Source: Dawidia cretensis (GTDB lineage: Bacteria; Bacteroidota; Bacteroidia; Cytophagales; Cyclobacteriaceae). From it: 64,000 nucleotides of DNA. Where the stretch lies: positions 62,001-126,000 of the forward strand of contig NZ_JAHESE010000020.1 in assembly GCF_018598175.1 (NCBI RefSeq), given 5' to 3'. Positions 8,494 through 17,254 of this stretch are shown one piece after another. The position numbers were made by a program, and so were the translations under genes. Positions within the stretch are counted from its first letter, which is position 1; the number at the start of each line of letters is the position of its first letter. The notes under the pieces were generated by a model. That model was not told the DNA's origin, did not search any database, and worked only from the letters and a program-made list of their open reading frames with translations.

Positions 8494-10740
8494 TTATTTA
8501 AGCACTGTAAACTCGACGCGGCGGTTCAGCTCACGACCCTCATCCTCATCGTCGTTGCTGGCCAGCGGCTTAGACTTGCCATAACCCGTCGCTTTGATAC
8601 GGCGTGCATCAATGCCCTTTTTGGTCAGGTAGTCTTTAACAGCCTCGGCGCGCTTGCGCGACAGGAACAGGTTGTAAGCCTTGGTACCGATAGCGTCGGT
8701 ATGGCCGCCAATCTCTACCTGCATATCCGGGTTCGAGCGCATCATCGCCTCAAGCTTGTTCAGCTCGGTGTATGATCCCGTTTCGAACGTGGCTTTGTCA
8801 AAATCAAAGTACAGATTACGCAGAATGGATGTAGCCCCCACGCTGATCTTCCGCAACTGGATAGTCCGGCCCACAGTCTTTTCATCGGTCGATGCACCGC
8901 CGATGCGCACATTCTCGTTCACGAAAATGTAACCGTCAGCATCCACCGACAAGCGGTAGTCTTTCGGTTGCTGGCTCTTCACCGAGAAGGTATACACCCC
9001 GTTACCATTGTTGGTCAAAGGAACTATGACATTGTCTTTCGCCCCCACCAATTTTATTTTGGCATTCAGCGGTGTCTTGTTTTCTGAATCGACTACCGTC
9101 ACCTCGTATTTCAGCGGAATGGTTTCTTTCTTCACCGGTGCTACTTTCGGCTCGGTCTTAACAGGCTCTTGCTTCGGCTCTGTTTTTACCGGCTCCTTCG
9201 TCGGTGGAGTTTTGCTCGGGTCCGTCTTTGCAGGATCGCCGGTTGTTACCGGTTCTTTCGTGGTGACAGGAGGAATCGTCACCGGCGGCGTTGTAGTCGT
9301 CGGATCAGGTGTTGTGGTCGTTTGGTCGTTACGTGCGACAGTGCTCGGGTCGATGGCCGGTTCTTTAATCGCATCCGGTTCCTTAGCCGTCGTCGGCGAA
9401 GTCTTCGATGCCAGGTTCTTCAAACCATCGGGGATGGTGATCACATAAATATCGAGGTAGCCCATACCGTCTTCCCGAATCGAAGAGTAGTACGCCCGCT
9501 TACCGTCTTTCGACGCCACAAAGAATACATCGTCGTCCGGTGTGTTGATGGGATAGCCCAGGTTTTCAGGTTCGCTCCATTCATTCGCCGCAGGGTCGAA
9601 CGTCGCCCGGAATACGTCAAATCCGCCCATGCCCTTGCGGCCACGACTACTGAAATATAGCGTGATTCCGTCGTAATCGATGAATGGACCGTCGTCATCA
9701 AGCTCCGTATTGATCTTCGGACCGAGGTTCTTTACATTCGACCAGGCACCCTTGCTGTCTTTGGTAGCACGGTATATATCCAGGCCGCCATAGCCACCGG
9801 GGCGGTTGCTGGAGAAGTACAGCGTCTTCTCATCGGCAGACATGGAGATCGATTTTTCTTCGAAGCTCGAGTTAATGATACCCGGTAGCGGCGCAGGCGG
9901 GCTCCATACGCCGTTGGCGCGCTCACTGAAGTAGATGTCACCACCACCATCGTCTTTAAAAATGAACAGCGTGTTACCATTCGCGGAAAGCGAGAGGTTA
10001 GAGTCATGGTACGGTGTGTTCACCGGCTCGCCAATGTTTTTTGCAAACGCCCACTTACCCTCTTTTTTAGTAGAAAAGAAAATATCTTCCCAGGGTTTGT
10101 TATCGTCAAACACGTTTTGGTTCAGGTTGTCTTCACGGCGGCGGGTGGTGAAAACTATTTCGTCTTCCGTTTCGCTAAAAACCGGAGCATAGTCTTCATA
10201 TTCAGAGTTGATCTCGCGGCCAATGTTGACAATCGAAAAGTTCTGCGGATTGGCGACAAACTCTCTACCGTTCTGACATTCATAGATGGCCCGGTCTACG
10301 GTCGCCATGTCTACTTTGTCTTTGCCCTGGTAGTTGGATTTTTTGTTGAGCTTGTCCTTATAAACATTGTAATAATAAATCGCCATGTCGAAGTTCTCAC
10401 CATACTGGTAGCTTTTGCCGATGAGGTATTCGATGTCAAACCGGTACGCCGGGTCCTGGCGCATAACGCGCTTGAAGTATTTCACTGCCAGGTTTTTGCC
10501 GATAGTCAACAGCTGTAAACGGCCGGCTTCAAAGTTGGCTTTGATAAAGGTGGTATCCAGGTCGGCTGCGGTGACCATCAGGCCACGGGCATCGTCGATC
10601 GCTTTCGTTTCAGCAATCATGCCCTCTGCAACTTCCATATACTCCCGTGCCGTCTCCTTAGGATCTTGCTGACTAAAACCGGGGATAAAAAGCACCAATA
10701 AAAAAGCTAAAAAAATCAGTACACTTCGGATACTGGACAT
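8494..10740 (-). CDS. PorE-like OmpA-family protein with TPR and beta-propeller
   Basis: 748 aa. Signal peptide 1-24; helical TPR-like region about 28-135; WD40/PD40-type beta-propeller about 170-435 with repeated blades such as DDGGGDIYFSE, SNRPGGYGGLDIY and SSRGRKGMGGFDVF; a Thr/Pro/Lys-rich linker about 445-545; a carboxypeptidase-regulatory-like beta domain 546-630; and an OmpA C-terminal domain with GHTDAIGTKAYN (679-690) and Arg696, which bind peptidoglycan. This is the domain order reported for PorE, the peptidoglycan-anchored part of the type IX secretion system. Unlike PorE described as a lipoprotein, there is no lipobox here. Many paralogues share the architecture, so PorE itself is not certain. 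Confidence 0.85.
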   Translation of the reverse strand: MSSIRSVLIFLAFLLVLFIPGFSQQDPKETAREYMEVAEGMIAETKAIDDARGLMVTAADLDTTFIKANFEAGRLQLLTIGKNLAVKYFKRVMRQDPAYRFDIEYLIGKSYQYGENFDMAIYYYNVYKDKLNKKSNYQGKDKVDMATVDRAIYECQNGREFVANPQNFSIVNIGREINSEYEDYAPVFSETEDEIVFTTRRREDNLNQNVFDDNKPWEDIFFSTKKEGKWAFAKNIGEPVNTPYHDSNLSLSANGNTLFIFKDDGGGDIYFSERANGVWSPPAPLPGIINSSFEEKSISMSADEKTLYFSSNRPGGYGGLDIYRATKDSKGAWSNVKNLGPKINTELDDDGPFIDYDGITLYFSSRGRKGMGGFDVFRATFDPAANEWSEPENLGYPINTPDDDVFFVASKDGKRAYYSSIREDGMGYLDIYVITIPDGLKNLASKTSPTTAKEPDAIKEPAIDPSTVARNDQTTTTPDPTTTTPPVTIPPVTTKEPVTTGDPAKTDPSKTPPTKEPVKTEPKQEPVKTEPKVAPVKKETIPLKYEVTVVDSENKTPLNAKIKLVGAKDNVIVPLTNNGNGVYTFSVKSQQPKDYRLSVDADGYIFVNENVRIGGASTDEKTVGRTIQLRKISVGATSILRNLYFDFDKATFETGSYTELNKLEAMMRSNPDMQVEIGGHTDAIGTKAYNLFLSRKRAEAVKDYLTKKGIDARRIKATGYGKSKPLASNDDEDEGRELNRRVEFTVLK

Positions 10741-10783
10741 CGCTAAAAAATTTTTGACCTTAAAGGTATGATAAAAATGTACC

Positions 10784-10791
10784 CCAAGATA
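10784..10791 (-). promoter_or_regulatory. possible -7 element for the OmpA-family gene
   Basis: On the minus strand TATCTTGG (10791 to 10784) resembles TAnnTTTG with one mismatch, about 44 bp before the ATG at 10740, in an AT-rich stretch. The -33 element is not clear. Confidence 0.35.
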
Positions 10792-10885
10792 CTAAAAAAT
10801 GGGGATTATAAACAGAAATCATAAATCATAAACTACACGGTTCTTACATTATTAGTAATTTGCCCTTCAATTATTACTTTAACAG

Positions 10886-11512
10886 ATGAAGATTAATTCC
10901 GCCACGTTTATTTCCAGTTATGCCGATATCCGCAAATGCCCTGCTCCCGACAAACCTGAATTTGCCTTCATCGGCCGCTCGAACGTGGGAAAATCTTCCC
11001 TCATTAACGCACTCACGAATCAGAAAAAACTGGCCAAGACCTCCGTTAAGCCTGGTAAAACACAAACAATCAACCACTTCCTTATCAACGAATCCTGGTA
11101 CCTGGTCGACTTACCCGGCTATGGATACGCCAGCGTGAGCAAAAGTACCCGCGAGGGTTTTGGCCGCATGATCGAAGAATATGTCGCCAAGCGTGAAAAC
11201 ATTTCGTGTCTGTTTGTGCTGATAGATTCCCGGTTGGAGCCCCAAAAAAATGACCTGAGCTTCATCCATTGGGCAGGCGGCAAGGGTGTGCCACTGGCCA
11301 TTATTTTCACGAAGTCCGATAAATTGAATAAAAACGACCTCAATAAAAACATCCGCAAGTTTGAAAAGGCATTGTTGGAAGAGTGGGACGAAACGCCTCC
11401 CCTACTGGTGACCTCTGCCGAAACCAAATTGGGCCGCGAAGACGTACTCAGTTTTATTCAGGAAGCCATCGAACGCAGGGAGGAAACAACTTCAGAGGAT
11501 CTGGAAGAGTAG
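10886..11512 (+). CDS. engB: ribosome biogenesis GTP-binding protein EngB/YsxC
   Basis: 208 aa. A TRAFAC GTPase needed for assembly of the large ribosomal subunit. Visible motifs are G1 GRSNVGKSS (30-38), the family-typical KPGKTQTIN switch I region (55-63), G3 DLPGYG (75-80), G4 TKSD (142-145) and a G5-like TSAET. Length is normal. The C-terminus carries an acidic tail (EETTSEDLEE). It is divergent from the OmpA gene across a 145-bp AT-rich gap; TAATTTG at 10856-10862 could be a -7 element for it. Confidence 0.96.
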   Translation: MKINSATFISSYADIRKCPAPDKPEFAFIGRSNVGKSSLINALTNQKKLAKTSVKPGKTQTINHFLINESWYLVDLPGYGYASVSKSTREGFGRMIEEYVAKRENISCLFVLIDSRLEPQKNDLSFIHWAGGKGVPLAIIFTKSDKLNKNDLNKNIRKFEKALLEEWDETPPLLVTSAETKLGREDVLSFIQEAIERREETTSEDLEE

Positions 11513-11590
11513 TGTGCAAAGCTCATGCACGACATGTGGACTTTTCAATCCTTTCGTTAGCTTTGCCGCCTAGACTCTGAAAACTCCCGT

Positions 11591-12022
11591 ATGACTTTAG
11601 CCGAATTAGCGACCATCTCCGGAAAAGGAGGACTGTACAAAGTACTGGCCCCAACCAAATCTGGTGTCATCCTCGAATCATTAGACGAAACCAAGACCAA
11701 GTTGGTCGCAAACGCCAACCACCGTCTGTCCCTGCTCAACGAAATCTCGATCTATACTACCACCAAAGAAGGCACCGTAGCGCTGGAAGGCGTGCTGAAA
11801 AAGATCCATACGGAATACGGCACCGACCCGGGCGTAGACAACAATGCCGACGGAACGGAGCTTAAGGCCTTCCTCAAATCGGTGCTGCCCGAGTTCGACG
11901 AAAGCCGTGTATATGTTTCAGACATCAAGAAGCTCATCAAGTGGTATGAGCTGATTCAGAAATTCGCACCGGAAATTCTGACCGCCGCCGAAACAAGCAC
12001 CGAAGAAAAAGCGGCTTCTTAA
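11591..12022 (+). CDS. DUF5606 domain-containing protein
   Basis: 143 aa. The N-terminal [23 protein letters not shown] segment and the following beta-rich part are characteristic of DUF5606, a small cytoplasmic family found in Bacteroidota. The C-terminal half is helical and ends in an Ala/Glu/Thr-rich tail. Function is unknown. It lies 78 bp behind engB on the same strand and its stop codon overlaps that of fructose-bisphosphatase on the other strand. Confidence 0.85.
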   Translation: MTLAELATISGKGGLYKVLAPTKSGVILESLDETKTKLVANANHRLSLLNEISIYTTTKEGTVALEGVLKKIHTEYGTDPGVDNNADGTELKAFLKSVLPEFDESRVYVSDIKKLIKWYELIQKFAPEILTAAETSTEEKAAS

Positions 12023-13050
12023 GACGCTTCTTCCATCTCGCCCGCTTTCTCTACCATCTTTTGCGACCCTACGTAGAAGGCCGTACGCTGGTGCAATGTC
12101 TCCGGCGTAAGGCTGAGGATACGTTCACGTCCATTCGTGGCGGCACCGCCGGCTTGCTCAGCTACAAACGCAAGCGCGTTGCACTCATAGATCAACCGCA
12201 GCTTTCCCTTCGGATCTTTGGCTGTCGCCGGATAGATATAAATACCCCCCTTTAACATATTGCGGTGAAAGTCTGCCACCAATGACCCAATATACCGCGC
12301 GGTGTAGCGCTGGTCTTTGCAATATTGTAAGTAGGCTTTCATAGGCTCCGAAAATGAATTGGCGGAACCTTCGTTAACCGAATATATCTTTCCGTCCATG
12401 GGCATGCGCATGTCGGGATGTGACAGAAAATATTCACCCAACGTAGGCTCATACGTAAAGCCATTCACACCGTGGCCGGTAGTATAAACCAGCATCGTGG
12501 AAGAGCCGTAAAGAACATAGCCGGCCGCCACTTGCTCATCACCCGTCTGCAAAACGTCTTCTTCTTGAATGGGTGTTCCCACCGGGCTCTTCCGACGGTA
12601 GACAGAAAAGATCGTACCGATCGAAACATTAACGTCGATATTAGAGGAACCATCAAGGGGGTCAATGGCAATGACATACTTGCCGTCGTTACTCAGATCA
12701 ATAAAGCTATCCATCTCCTCCGACACCAGCGCGCCGGCCTCTCCTCCTTTTGTCAGTGCCCGCGTAAAGCGGATGTTAGCCAGCACGTCGAGCTTCTGCT
12801 GGTCGTCGCCGGCGGTGTTTTGTGAACCCACCGCGCCCATAATGTCGATCAGGCCCGCCTTATTTACCTCGCGATTCACGACTTTAGAAGCGAGGGCGAT
12901 GTCACGCAGCAGTTGCGAAAGCTCGCCACTGGCATACGCAAACTGGTCCTGGTTATTTTTGATGAATCGGTCGAGGGTCGTACCGATCGAAACTGCAATT
13001 CTTGAAGATTCAATGCTTGGTGTGTTAGCATTATTAGGTGATCTTTGCAT
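12019..13050 (-). CDS. fbp: fructose-1,6-bisphosphatase, class I
   Basis: 343 aa. It hydrolyses fructose 1,6-bisphosphate to fructose 6-phosphate in gluconeogenesis. The metal-binding SEEMD (110-114) and the [10 protein letters not shown] motif (130-139) are intact. The later GGIYIYPAT and [20 protein letters not shown] blocks match the sugar-phosphate site of class I enzymes. Length is normal. It is divergently arranged with aspartokinase, leaving about 50 bp for both promoters, and converges with the DUF5606 gene at overlapping stops. Confidence 0.96.
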   Translation of the reverse strand: MQRSPNNANTPSIESSRIAVSIGTTLDRFIKNNQDQFAYASGELSQLLRDIALASKVVNREVNKAGLIDIMGAVGSQNTAGDDQQKLDVLANIRFTRALTKGGEAGALVSEEMDSFIDLSNDGKYVIAIDPLDGSSNIDVNVSIGTIFSVYRRKSPVGTPIQEEDVLQTGDEQVAAGYVLYGSSTMLVYTTGHGVNGFTYEPTLGEYFLSHPDMRMPMDGKIYSVNEGSANSFSEPMKAYLQYCKDQRYTARYIGSLVADFHRNMLKGGIYIYPATAKDPKGKLRLIYECNALAFVAEQAGGAATNGRERILSLTPETLHQRTAFYVGSQKMVEKAGEMEEAS

Positions 13051-13101
13051 GCCTTATTTTTTACAGTAAAGGTAATTACGCAAACGATTTAGTTGATCAG
13101 A

Positions 13102-14343
13102 ATGGAGGTTTTTAAATTTGGTGGGGCATCCTTAAAAGATGCCGCCGGGATTCGCAACGTCGCTAACATTGTCGCTTCAAAGGCAGCCAGCAACCTGCTT
13201 GTCGTGGTCTCGGCCATGGGCAAAACCACCAACGCCCTGGAACGGGCCGTGGCGCTGGCGCAAAAGAACCAGGACCCGTCATCCGAGCTTGACTCCTTGC
13301 ACGACTACCACCTCCAGGTAATGCGCGAGCTTTTCACCGAAAACCACCCGGTGTTTGCCGCCGTTGACGCACTTTTCACTTCACTTCGCAAAGAGCTGAA
13401 CAGCCCCGGCGAATACGACCAGGTCTACGACCAGGTGGTATCCGGTGGCGAAGTGATCTCCTCCGTCGTCGTACACCACTACCTCCTCAGCCAGTCTTGC
13501 CCGGCGCATTGGCTCGACGCCCGCACGTGCATTGCCACCGACCGAACCTTCCGCGAAGGCAAGATCGATTGGCCCCGGACCGAAGGCAATATCGCCAACC
13601 TGCCCCCCATCCTGGCCGACCACGTCATCATTACCCAGGGCTTCATTGGCCGCTCGTCTGACGGTCTCACCCTCACCCTGGGCCGCGAAGGCTCTGACTT
13701 CTCAGCCGCCATCTTCGCCTCATGCCTGCATGCCGCCGCCGTCACCATCTGGAAAGACGTGCCGGGCGTCATGAACGCCGACCCGAAGCGCCTGCCCGCC
13801 GCCGTGGTGTTTGAAGAACTACCCTTTCAGGAAGCCGCAGAAATGACCTACTACGGCGCCAACGTCATTCACCCAAAGACCATCAAGCCCCTGGCGAATG
13901 CCAACATTCCCTTACTGGTAAAAAACTTCACCGACCCATCACTCCCCGGCACACGCATTCACGCCTGCAAAATCGAGAACCTGCCTCCACTGATTGTATT
14001 CAAAGAAAACCAGTGCCTGGTATCGTGCCGCGTAACAGACTATACCTTCATCAACGAGCAGCAGCTAAGCCTGATCTTTAACGCGCTCTCTGAGCTCGAC
14101 CTTCGTGTAAACGTCATACAAAACTCCGCGATCTCTTTCTCCTTCTGCCTCGACTTCCGCGAAAGCAAAATCCTAAGCCTGATCCGCAAGCTGCAGGAAC
14201 ACTTCGAAGTATACTACAATACTGGCTTGACGCTGATCACCGTAAAAAACTACGACAAGCAGACATTCGATACGTATAGAAATAAGCCAAACGTGCTGTT
14301 AGAGCAATCATCACGCTCCACCCTGCAAGTATTGGTGCGTTAA
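13102..14343 (+). CDS. aspartate kinase
   Basis: 413 aa from the ATG at 13102; a TTG three codons upstream is unlikely because the family begins MxVxKFGG. It phosphorylates L-aspartate, the first step to lysine, threonine and methionine. KFGGASL (5-11) binds ATP and aspartate; GRSSDGLTLTLGREGSDFSAA is the conserved catalytic-loop block; DVPGVMNADPK and YYGANVIHPKT are further kinase signatures. A C-terminal ACT region from about 300 suggests feedback control by an amino acid. It is a single-function enzyme with no homoserine dehydrogenase domain. Which paralogue (lysC or other) cannot be decided here. Confidence 0.94.
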   Translation: MEVFKFGGASLKDAAGIRNVANIVASKAASNLLVVVSAMGKTTNALERAVALAQKNQDPSSELDSLHDYHLQVMRELFTENHPVFAAVDALFTSLRKELNSPGEYDQVYDQVVSGGEVISSVVVHHYLLSQSCPAHWLDARTCIATDRTFREGKIDWPRTEGNIANLPPILADHVIITQGFIGRSSDGLTLTLGREGSDFSAAIFASCLHAAAVTIWKDVPGVMNADPKRLPAAVVFEELPFQEAAEMTYYGANVIHPKTIKPLANANIPLLVKNFTDPSLPGTRIHACKIENLPPLIVFKENQCLVSCRVTDYTFINEQQLSLIFNALSELDLRVNVIQNSAISFSFCLDFRESKILSLIRKLQEHFEVYYNTGLTLITVKNYDKQTFDTYRNKPNVLLEQSSRSTLQVLVR

Positions 14344-14580
14344 CAACGCGTTTGCGATATGGCGGCGTGCTGGCGCAAGTCTTCCGACCGAAGGGAGGGC
14401 GACTTGTGCCTGTCTAATGCCAGTCTTCAGACTGCCGGGGTCGCCGTAAATAAGCCAAAAGTAAACGGGTAATATCCCAGTCCCTTTAGCACTGACTCAT
14501 CGCTGGCTATACTCAGACTATACACTGACTCAACTCAGAGACATCCCCCCTTAATCTCCCCCAAAAGAGGCCCCACGCAA
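14344..14580. other. intergenic region with short inverted and direct repeats
   Basis: No gene is visible in these 237 bp. GGCGCAAGTC (14372-14381) pairs with GACTTGTGCC (14401-14410), one G-U pair, and CAGTCTTCAGACTG (14421-14434) is a near-perfect palindrome. ACTGACTCA occurs at 14491 and again at 14524. The pattern resembles small dispersed repeats of Bacteroidota intergenic DNA, but copy number in the genome cannot be seen here. Confidence 0.5.
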
Positions 14581-15060
14581 CTATGCCAAATCCTTCTTCA
14601 ACTCCTCAATAAACACACCCATCGACCTGTCCAGGATATCAAAAACCTCCTGAAACCCTGCTTCCCCGCCATAATAAGGATCCGGCACCTCGTGCCCCTT
14701 CCCATGCGGATCAAAATTGCGCATCAGCTGCACCTTGGCCTCATAACCTTTGGAGCCCTCCACCCGCAGAATATTTTGATGATTGCTATTGTCCATCGCC
14801 AGAATGTAGTCATAGTCAGAAAAGTCGGCATTGCACAACTGTCGGCCGGCGTGGCTGATCGCGACACCGTTTTTTTCAGCATTGGCAATCGTGCGATGAT
14901 CTGGCGAGCTGCCTATATGGTAATTGGAAGTGCCGCACGAATCGGCCTCTACTCGTTGTTCCAGGACTGTCCCCTTGATCTTATGCTTAAAAATGGCCTC
15001 GGCCAGGGGTGAGCGGCAAATATTGCCTAAGCAAACAAACAATACTTTTTTACGTTTCAT
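14581..15060 (-). CDS. low-molecular-weight protein-tyrosine phosphatase
   Basis: 159 aa from the ATG at 15060; upstream in-frame starts would add 19 residues before the normal family N-terminus (MKRKKVLFVCLGN). The P-loop is C10-LGNIC-R16-S, matching CX5R(S/T), and the general acid lies in the DPYYGG loop. A conserved SCGTSNYHIGSSPDHR block is also present. Such enzymes dephosphorylate tyrosine on proteins and often act with exopolysaccharide tyrosine kinases, but no kinase gene is nearby. Length is typical. Confidence 0.94.
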   Translation of the reverse strand: MKRKKVLFVCLGNICRSPLAEAIFKHKIKGTVLEQRVEADSCGTSNYHIGSSPDHRTIANAEKNGVAISHAGRQLCNADFSDYDYILAMDNSNHQNILRVEGSKGYEAKVQLMRNFDPHGKGHEVPDPYYGGEAGFQEVFDILDRSMGVFIEELKKDLA

Positions 15061-15189
15061 CGCGCTATTTAGGGGCCACGGCGACTGACAGGGCCGATCC
15101 GTGTAAAAATAATGCACGTAGGGTTACAAAAGGCTCACACGTGGTATTTATATACGCATAGCACACTTTTAGTACTGCCTTTTGGTTTG

Positions 15190-15225
15190 AAAAGCCCGCC
15201 CTTAAAAGCGGGCTTTTCTCTTTTT
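15190..15225 (+). terminator. strong intrinsic terminator without an upstream gene
   Basis: AAAAGCCCGC (15190-15199) pairs perfectly with GCGGGCTTTT (15208-15217) over an eight-base loop, followed on the plus strand by CTCTTTTTAT. The nearest plus-strand gene upstream ends at 14343, and the phosphatase between is on the other strand. It therefore ends an unseen transcript or acts as an attenuator ahead of the crotonase gene. Confidence 0.75.
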
Positions 15226-15295
15226 ATATTAATTTCCTTCCCGGTTCGTCCGTAATCCGGTTTAGCACCGCAAACTCCGCAAAACCCAAACCCGT

Positions 15296-16069
15296 ATGGA
15301 ATTTATCGAGGTCCACTCCCAATATGCTCCCGCCGTCGCGCTTGTTCGTCTGCAGCGTCCGAAAGAGCTCAATGCGCTCAATTTACAACTCATGCAAGAA
15401 TTGCGCGACAGTCTCCAGCAATTGGATCGCGACGACGCCGTGCGCGCGATTGTTCTCACCGGCAACGACCAGGCCTTCGCCGCTGGCGCCGACATTCGCC
15501 AGATGGCCGACAAGACTGCGGTTGATATGCTCATCACCGACCAGTTCAGTACGTGGGATCAGATTCGCAAAACCCACAAACCTCTCATCGCCGCTGTGTC
15601 CGGCTTTGCATTGGGTGGCGGCTGCGAGCTGGCCATGACGTGTGATATGATCATTGCGTCCGAGACCGCGCGCTTCGGACAACCCGAAATCAAGATCGGC
15701 GTCATGCCTGGTGCCGGCGGCACACAACGTCTCACCAAAGCCATCGGCAAAGCCAAGGCCATGGAGCTCGTACTCACGGGCCGCTTTTTATCGGCAGAAG
15801 AAGCATTGTTCTACAGATTGGTCAATAAGATAGTGCCCGTGGAAATGTATTTGCAGGAGGCAGTGAAGCTCGCCGGCGAGATAGCCGCTATGGCACCCGT
15901 GGCCACGCGGCTGGCGAAAGAGGCCGTCAATCGTTCGTTTGAAACACATCTCGACGAAGGCCTTCATTTCGAACGCAAAAACTTTTATCTCACATTTGCC
16001 TGTGAAGATCAGAAGGAAGGTATGCAAGCTTTTATAGAAAAGCGCGCACCCTCCTATCGGGGAAAATAA
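15296..16069 (+). CDS. enoyl-CoA hydratase/isomerase family (crotonase)
   Basis: 257 aa. It probably hydrates 2-enoyl-CoA to 3-hydroxyacyl-CoA in beta-oxidation. The oxyanion-hole strand FAAGADI is near 60-66. GFALGGGCELAMTCD carries the first catalytic Glu, and PEIKIGVMPGAGGTQRL carries the second. Both glutamates expected for hydratase activity are present, so a pure isomerase is less likely. Length is normal for short-chain enoyl-CoA hydratases. It converges with the next gene across only 5 bp. Confidence 0.93.
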   Translation: MEFIEVHSQYAPAVALVRLQRPKELNALNLQLMQELRDSLQQLDRDDAVRAIVLTGNDQAFAAGADIRQMADKTAVDMLITDQFSTWDQIRKTHKPLIAAVSGFALGGGCELAMTCDMIIASETARFGQPEIKIGVMPGAGGTQRLTKAIGKAKAMELVLTGRFLSAEEALFYRLVNKIVPVEMYLQEAVKLAGEIAAMAPVATRLAKEAVNRSFETHLDEGLHFERKNFYLTFACEDQKEGMQAFIEKRAPSYRGK

Positions 16070-16074
16070 GGTTG

Positions 16075-17094
16075 TTATTTAATCACTTCCTTGAGCACCT
16101 TCCGGGTCTTGCGGTTGGGCACAAAGCGGTAGACGGTGTTGAAACGAAGGTTGCCCGTGTTCAACGAAGTGGCTAGTGCATCCCGATTAGACGACACGCG
16201 CGCTACCTGGTGCACAAACGTAAAGCTTAGTGCCCACTTCGCAGAGTTATATCCGGCAAAAAGACGCGCCAGCGAGTTCGGGCTAAACGATTCGGAATGC
16301 TCGACACCACGATCGGTATAGATCAGGTTCTTACCATAGTCCAGACTTACGTTGGTCGAGCCGGTAATAAAGAAATGTTTTTTAAAAACAAAGGTGTACG
16401 CATACCCAATGCTTGGCCCCGTTTCGACAAAACTAACACGATCTACATAAATATTTGCCGCGTCGTTCATCGGCGACGGTATAAAACTACTGTCGGCTTT
16501 GCCGCGTCCGACAAAGATCTCCCATCCTAATAATAGTGAACCGGCAGACCGCTTTTGCCATTCGTTTTGCAAAAACGACGCGCGGTACGAAAAGCGCCGA
16601 TGATTGAACAGATATAGCCCGGACGCACCGACCATCTGTACCAGCATGTCGGGGCGCTGATAATAGGTACCATCATCCTTGCGGAGCGATTCATTGTTCA
16701 GGTAGAAGCCGCGATAAAATTGTCCGAAGAGGTCGACAACGATTTTCCGGCCGTAATTGTGCACCTGCAGGTCGAGGTAGCGTGTCTTCCCGCGATTGCC
16801 CGTAGGATTCAGGAAGGGGAAGCCATACGCCAGGTTGAGCGTTGCCCACTTGTACGTGGCCCCGACGCCCATGTTAAGCGTGGTGTTGGGGCGGTACTGC
16901 ACGCTTAGCCCCTCGTCCAGCGAACGGAGGTCGAATGAGGTGTATTTGCGTGAAAAATAAAAGCGTCCCGTAATGTACTGCGCGTACGACACGTAGTACG
17001 TCGGGTCGTTCTCGGTCTGAGGCTGGGTCTGGGCATTCGCCCACAGCGAACCAAACAGGAAAAACAGCAGGAGTAGTCTTGTTTTCAAGCGCAA
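16075..17094 (-). CDS. outer membrane beta-barrel protein, DUF4421-like
   Basis: 339 aa. A signal peptide ends near WANAQ. The rest alternates polar and aromatic residues in strand-length blocks (YYVSYAQYITGRFYFS, LNMGVGATYKWATLNLAYGF) as in outer membrane barrels, and resembles DUF4421. The start is a TTG: an in-frame stop lies three codons upstream and no ATG precedes the signal peptide. Function is unknown. It is divergent from the LytTR regulator, and the 160-bp gap holds TTCACCCC repeats that could affect both genes. Confidence 0.78.
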   Translation of the reverse strand: MRLKTRLLLLFFLFGSLWANAQTQPQTENDPTYYVSYAQYITGRFYFSRKYTSFDLRSLDEGLSVQYRPNTTLNMGVGATYKWATLNLAYGFPFLNPTGNRGKTRYLDLQVHNYGRKIVVDLFGQFYRGFYLNNESLRKDDGTYYQRPDMLVQMVGASGLYLFNHRRFSYRASFLQNEWQKRSAGSLLLGWEIFVGRGKADSSFIPSPMNDAANIYVDRVSFVETGPSIGYAYTFVFKKHFFITGSTNVSLDYGKNLIYTDRGVEHSESFSPNSLARLFAGYNSAKWALSFTFVHQVARVSSNRDALATSLNTGNLRFNTVYRFVPNRKTRKVLKEVIK

Positions 17095-17150
17095 GGCATG
17101 TTATCGAGGCCGGCTACACGCGTAAAAAAACCGTACCCCTTCATTAGTCA

Positions 17151-17196
17151 TTCACCCCAAAACGCGTTTTTCACAACAATTCGTCGTTCACCCCAA
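17151..17196. promoter_or_regulatory. TTCACCCC repeats before the LytTR regulator gene
   Basis: TTCACCCCAA occurs at 17151-17160 and 17187-17196, with a weaker TTCACAACAA at 17170-17179 between them. The spacings are 19 and 17 bp, close to two helical turns. Similar boxes lie before the next gene (18182-18240). LytTR domains bind short direct repeats, so autoregulation is a fair inference, not shown. Confidence 0.4.
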
Positions 17197-17254
17197 CCTT
17201 TGCGGGGGCATTGACGATTAAATCTTTTACCTTCAACCCTACAATTTCCCGGCT

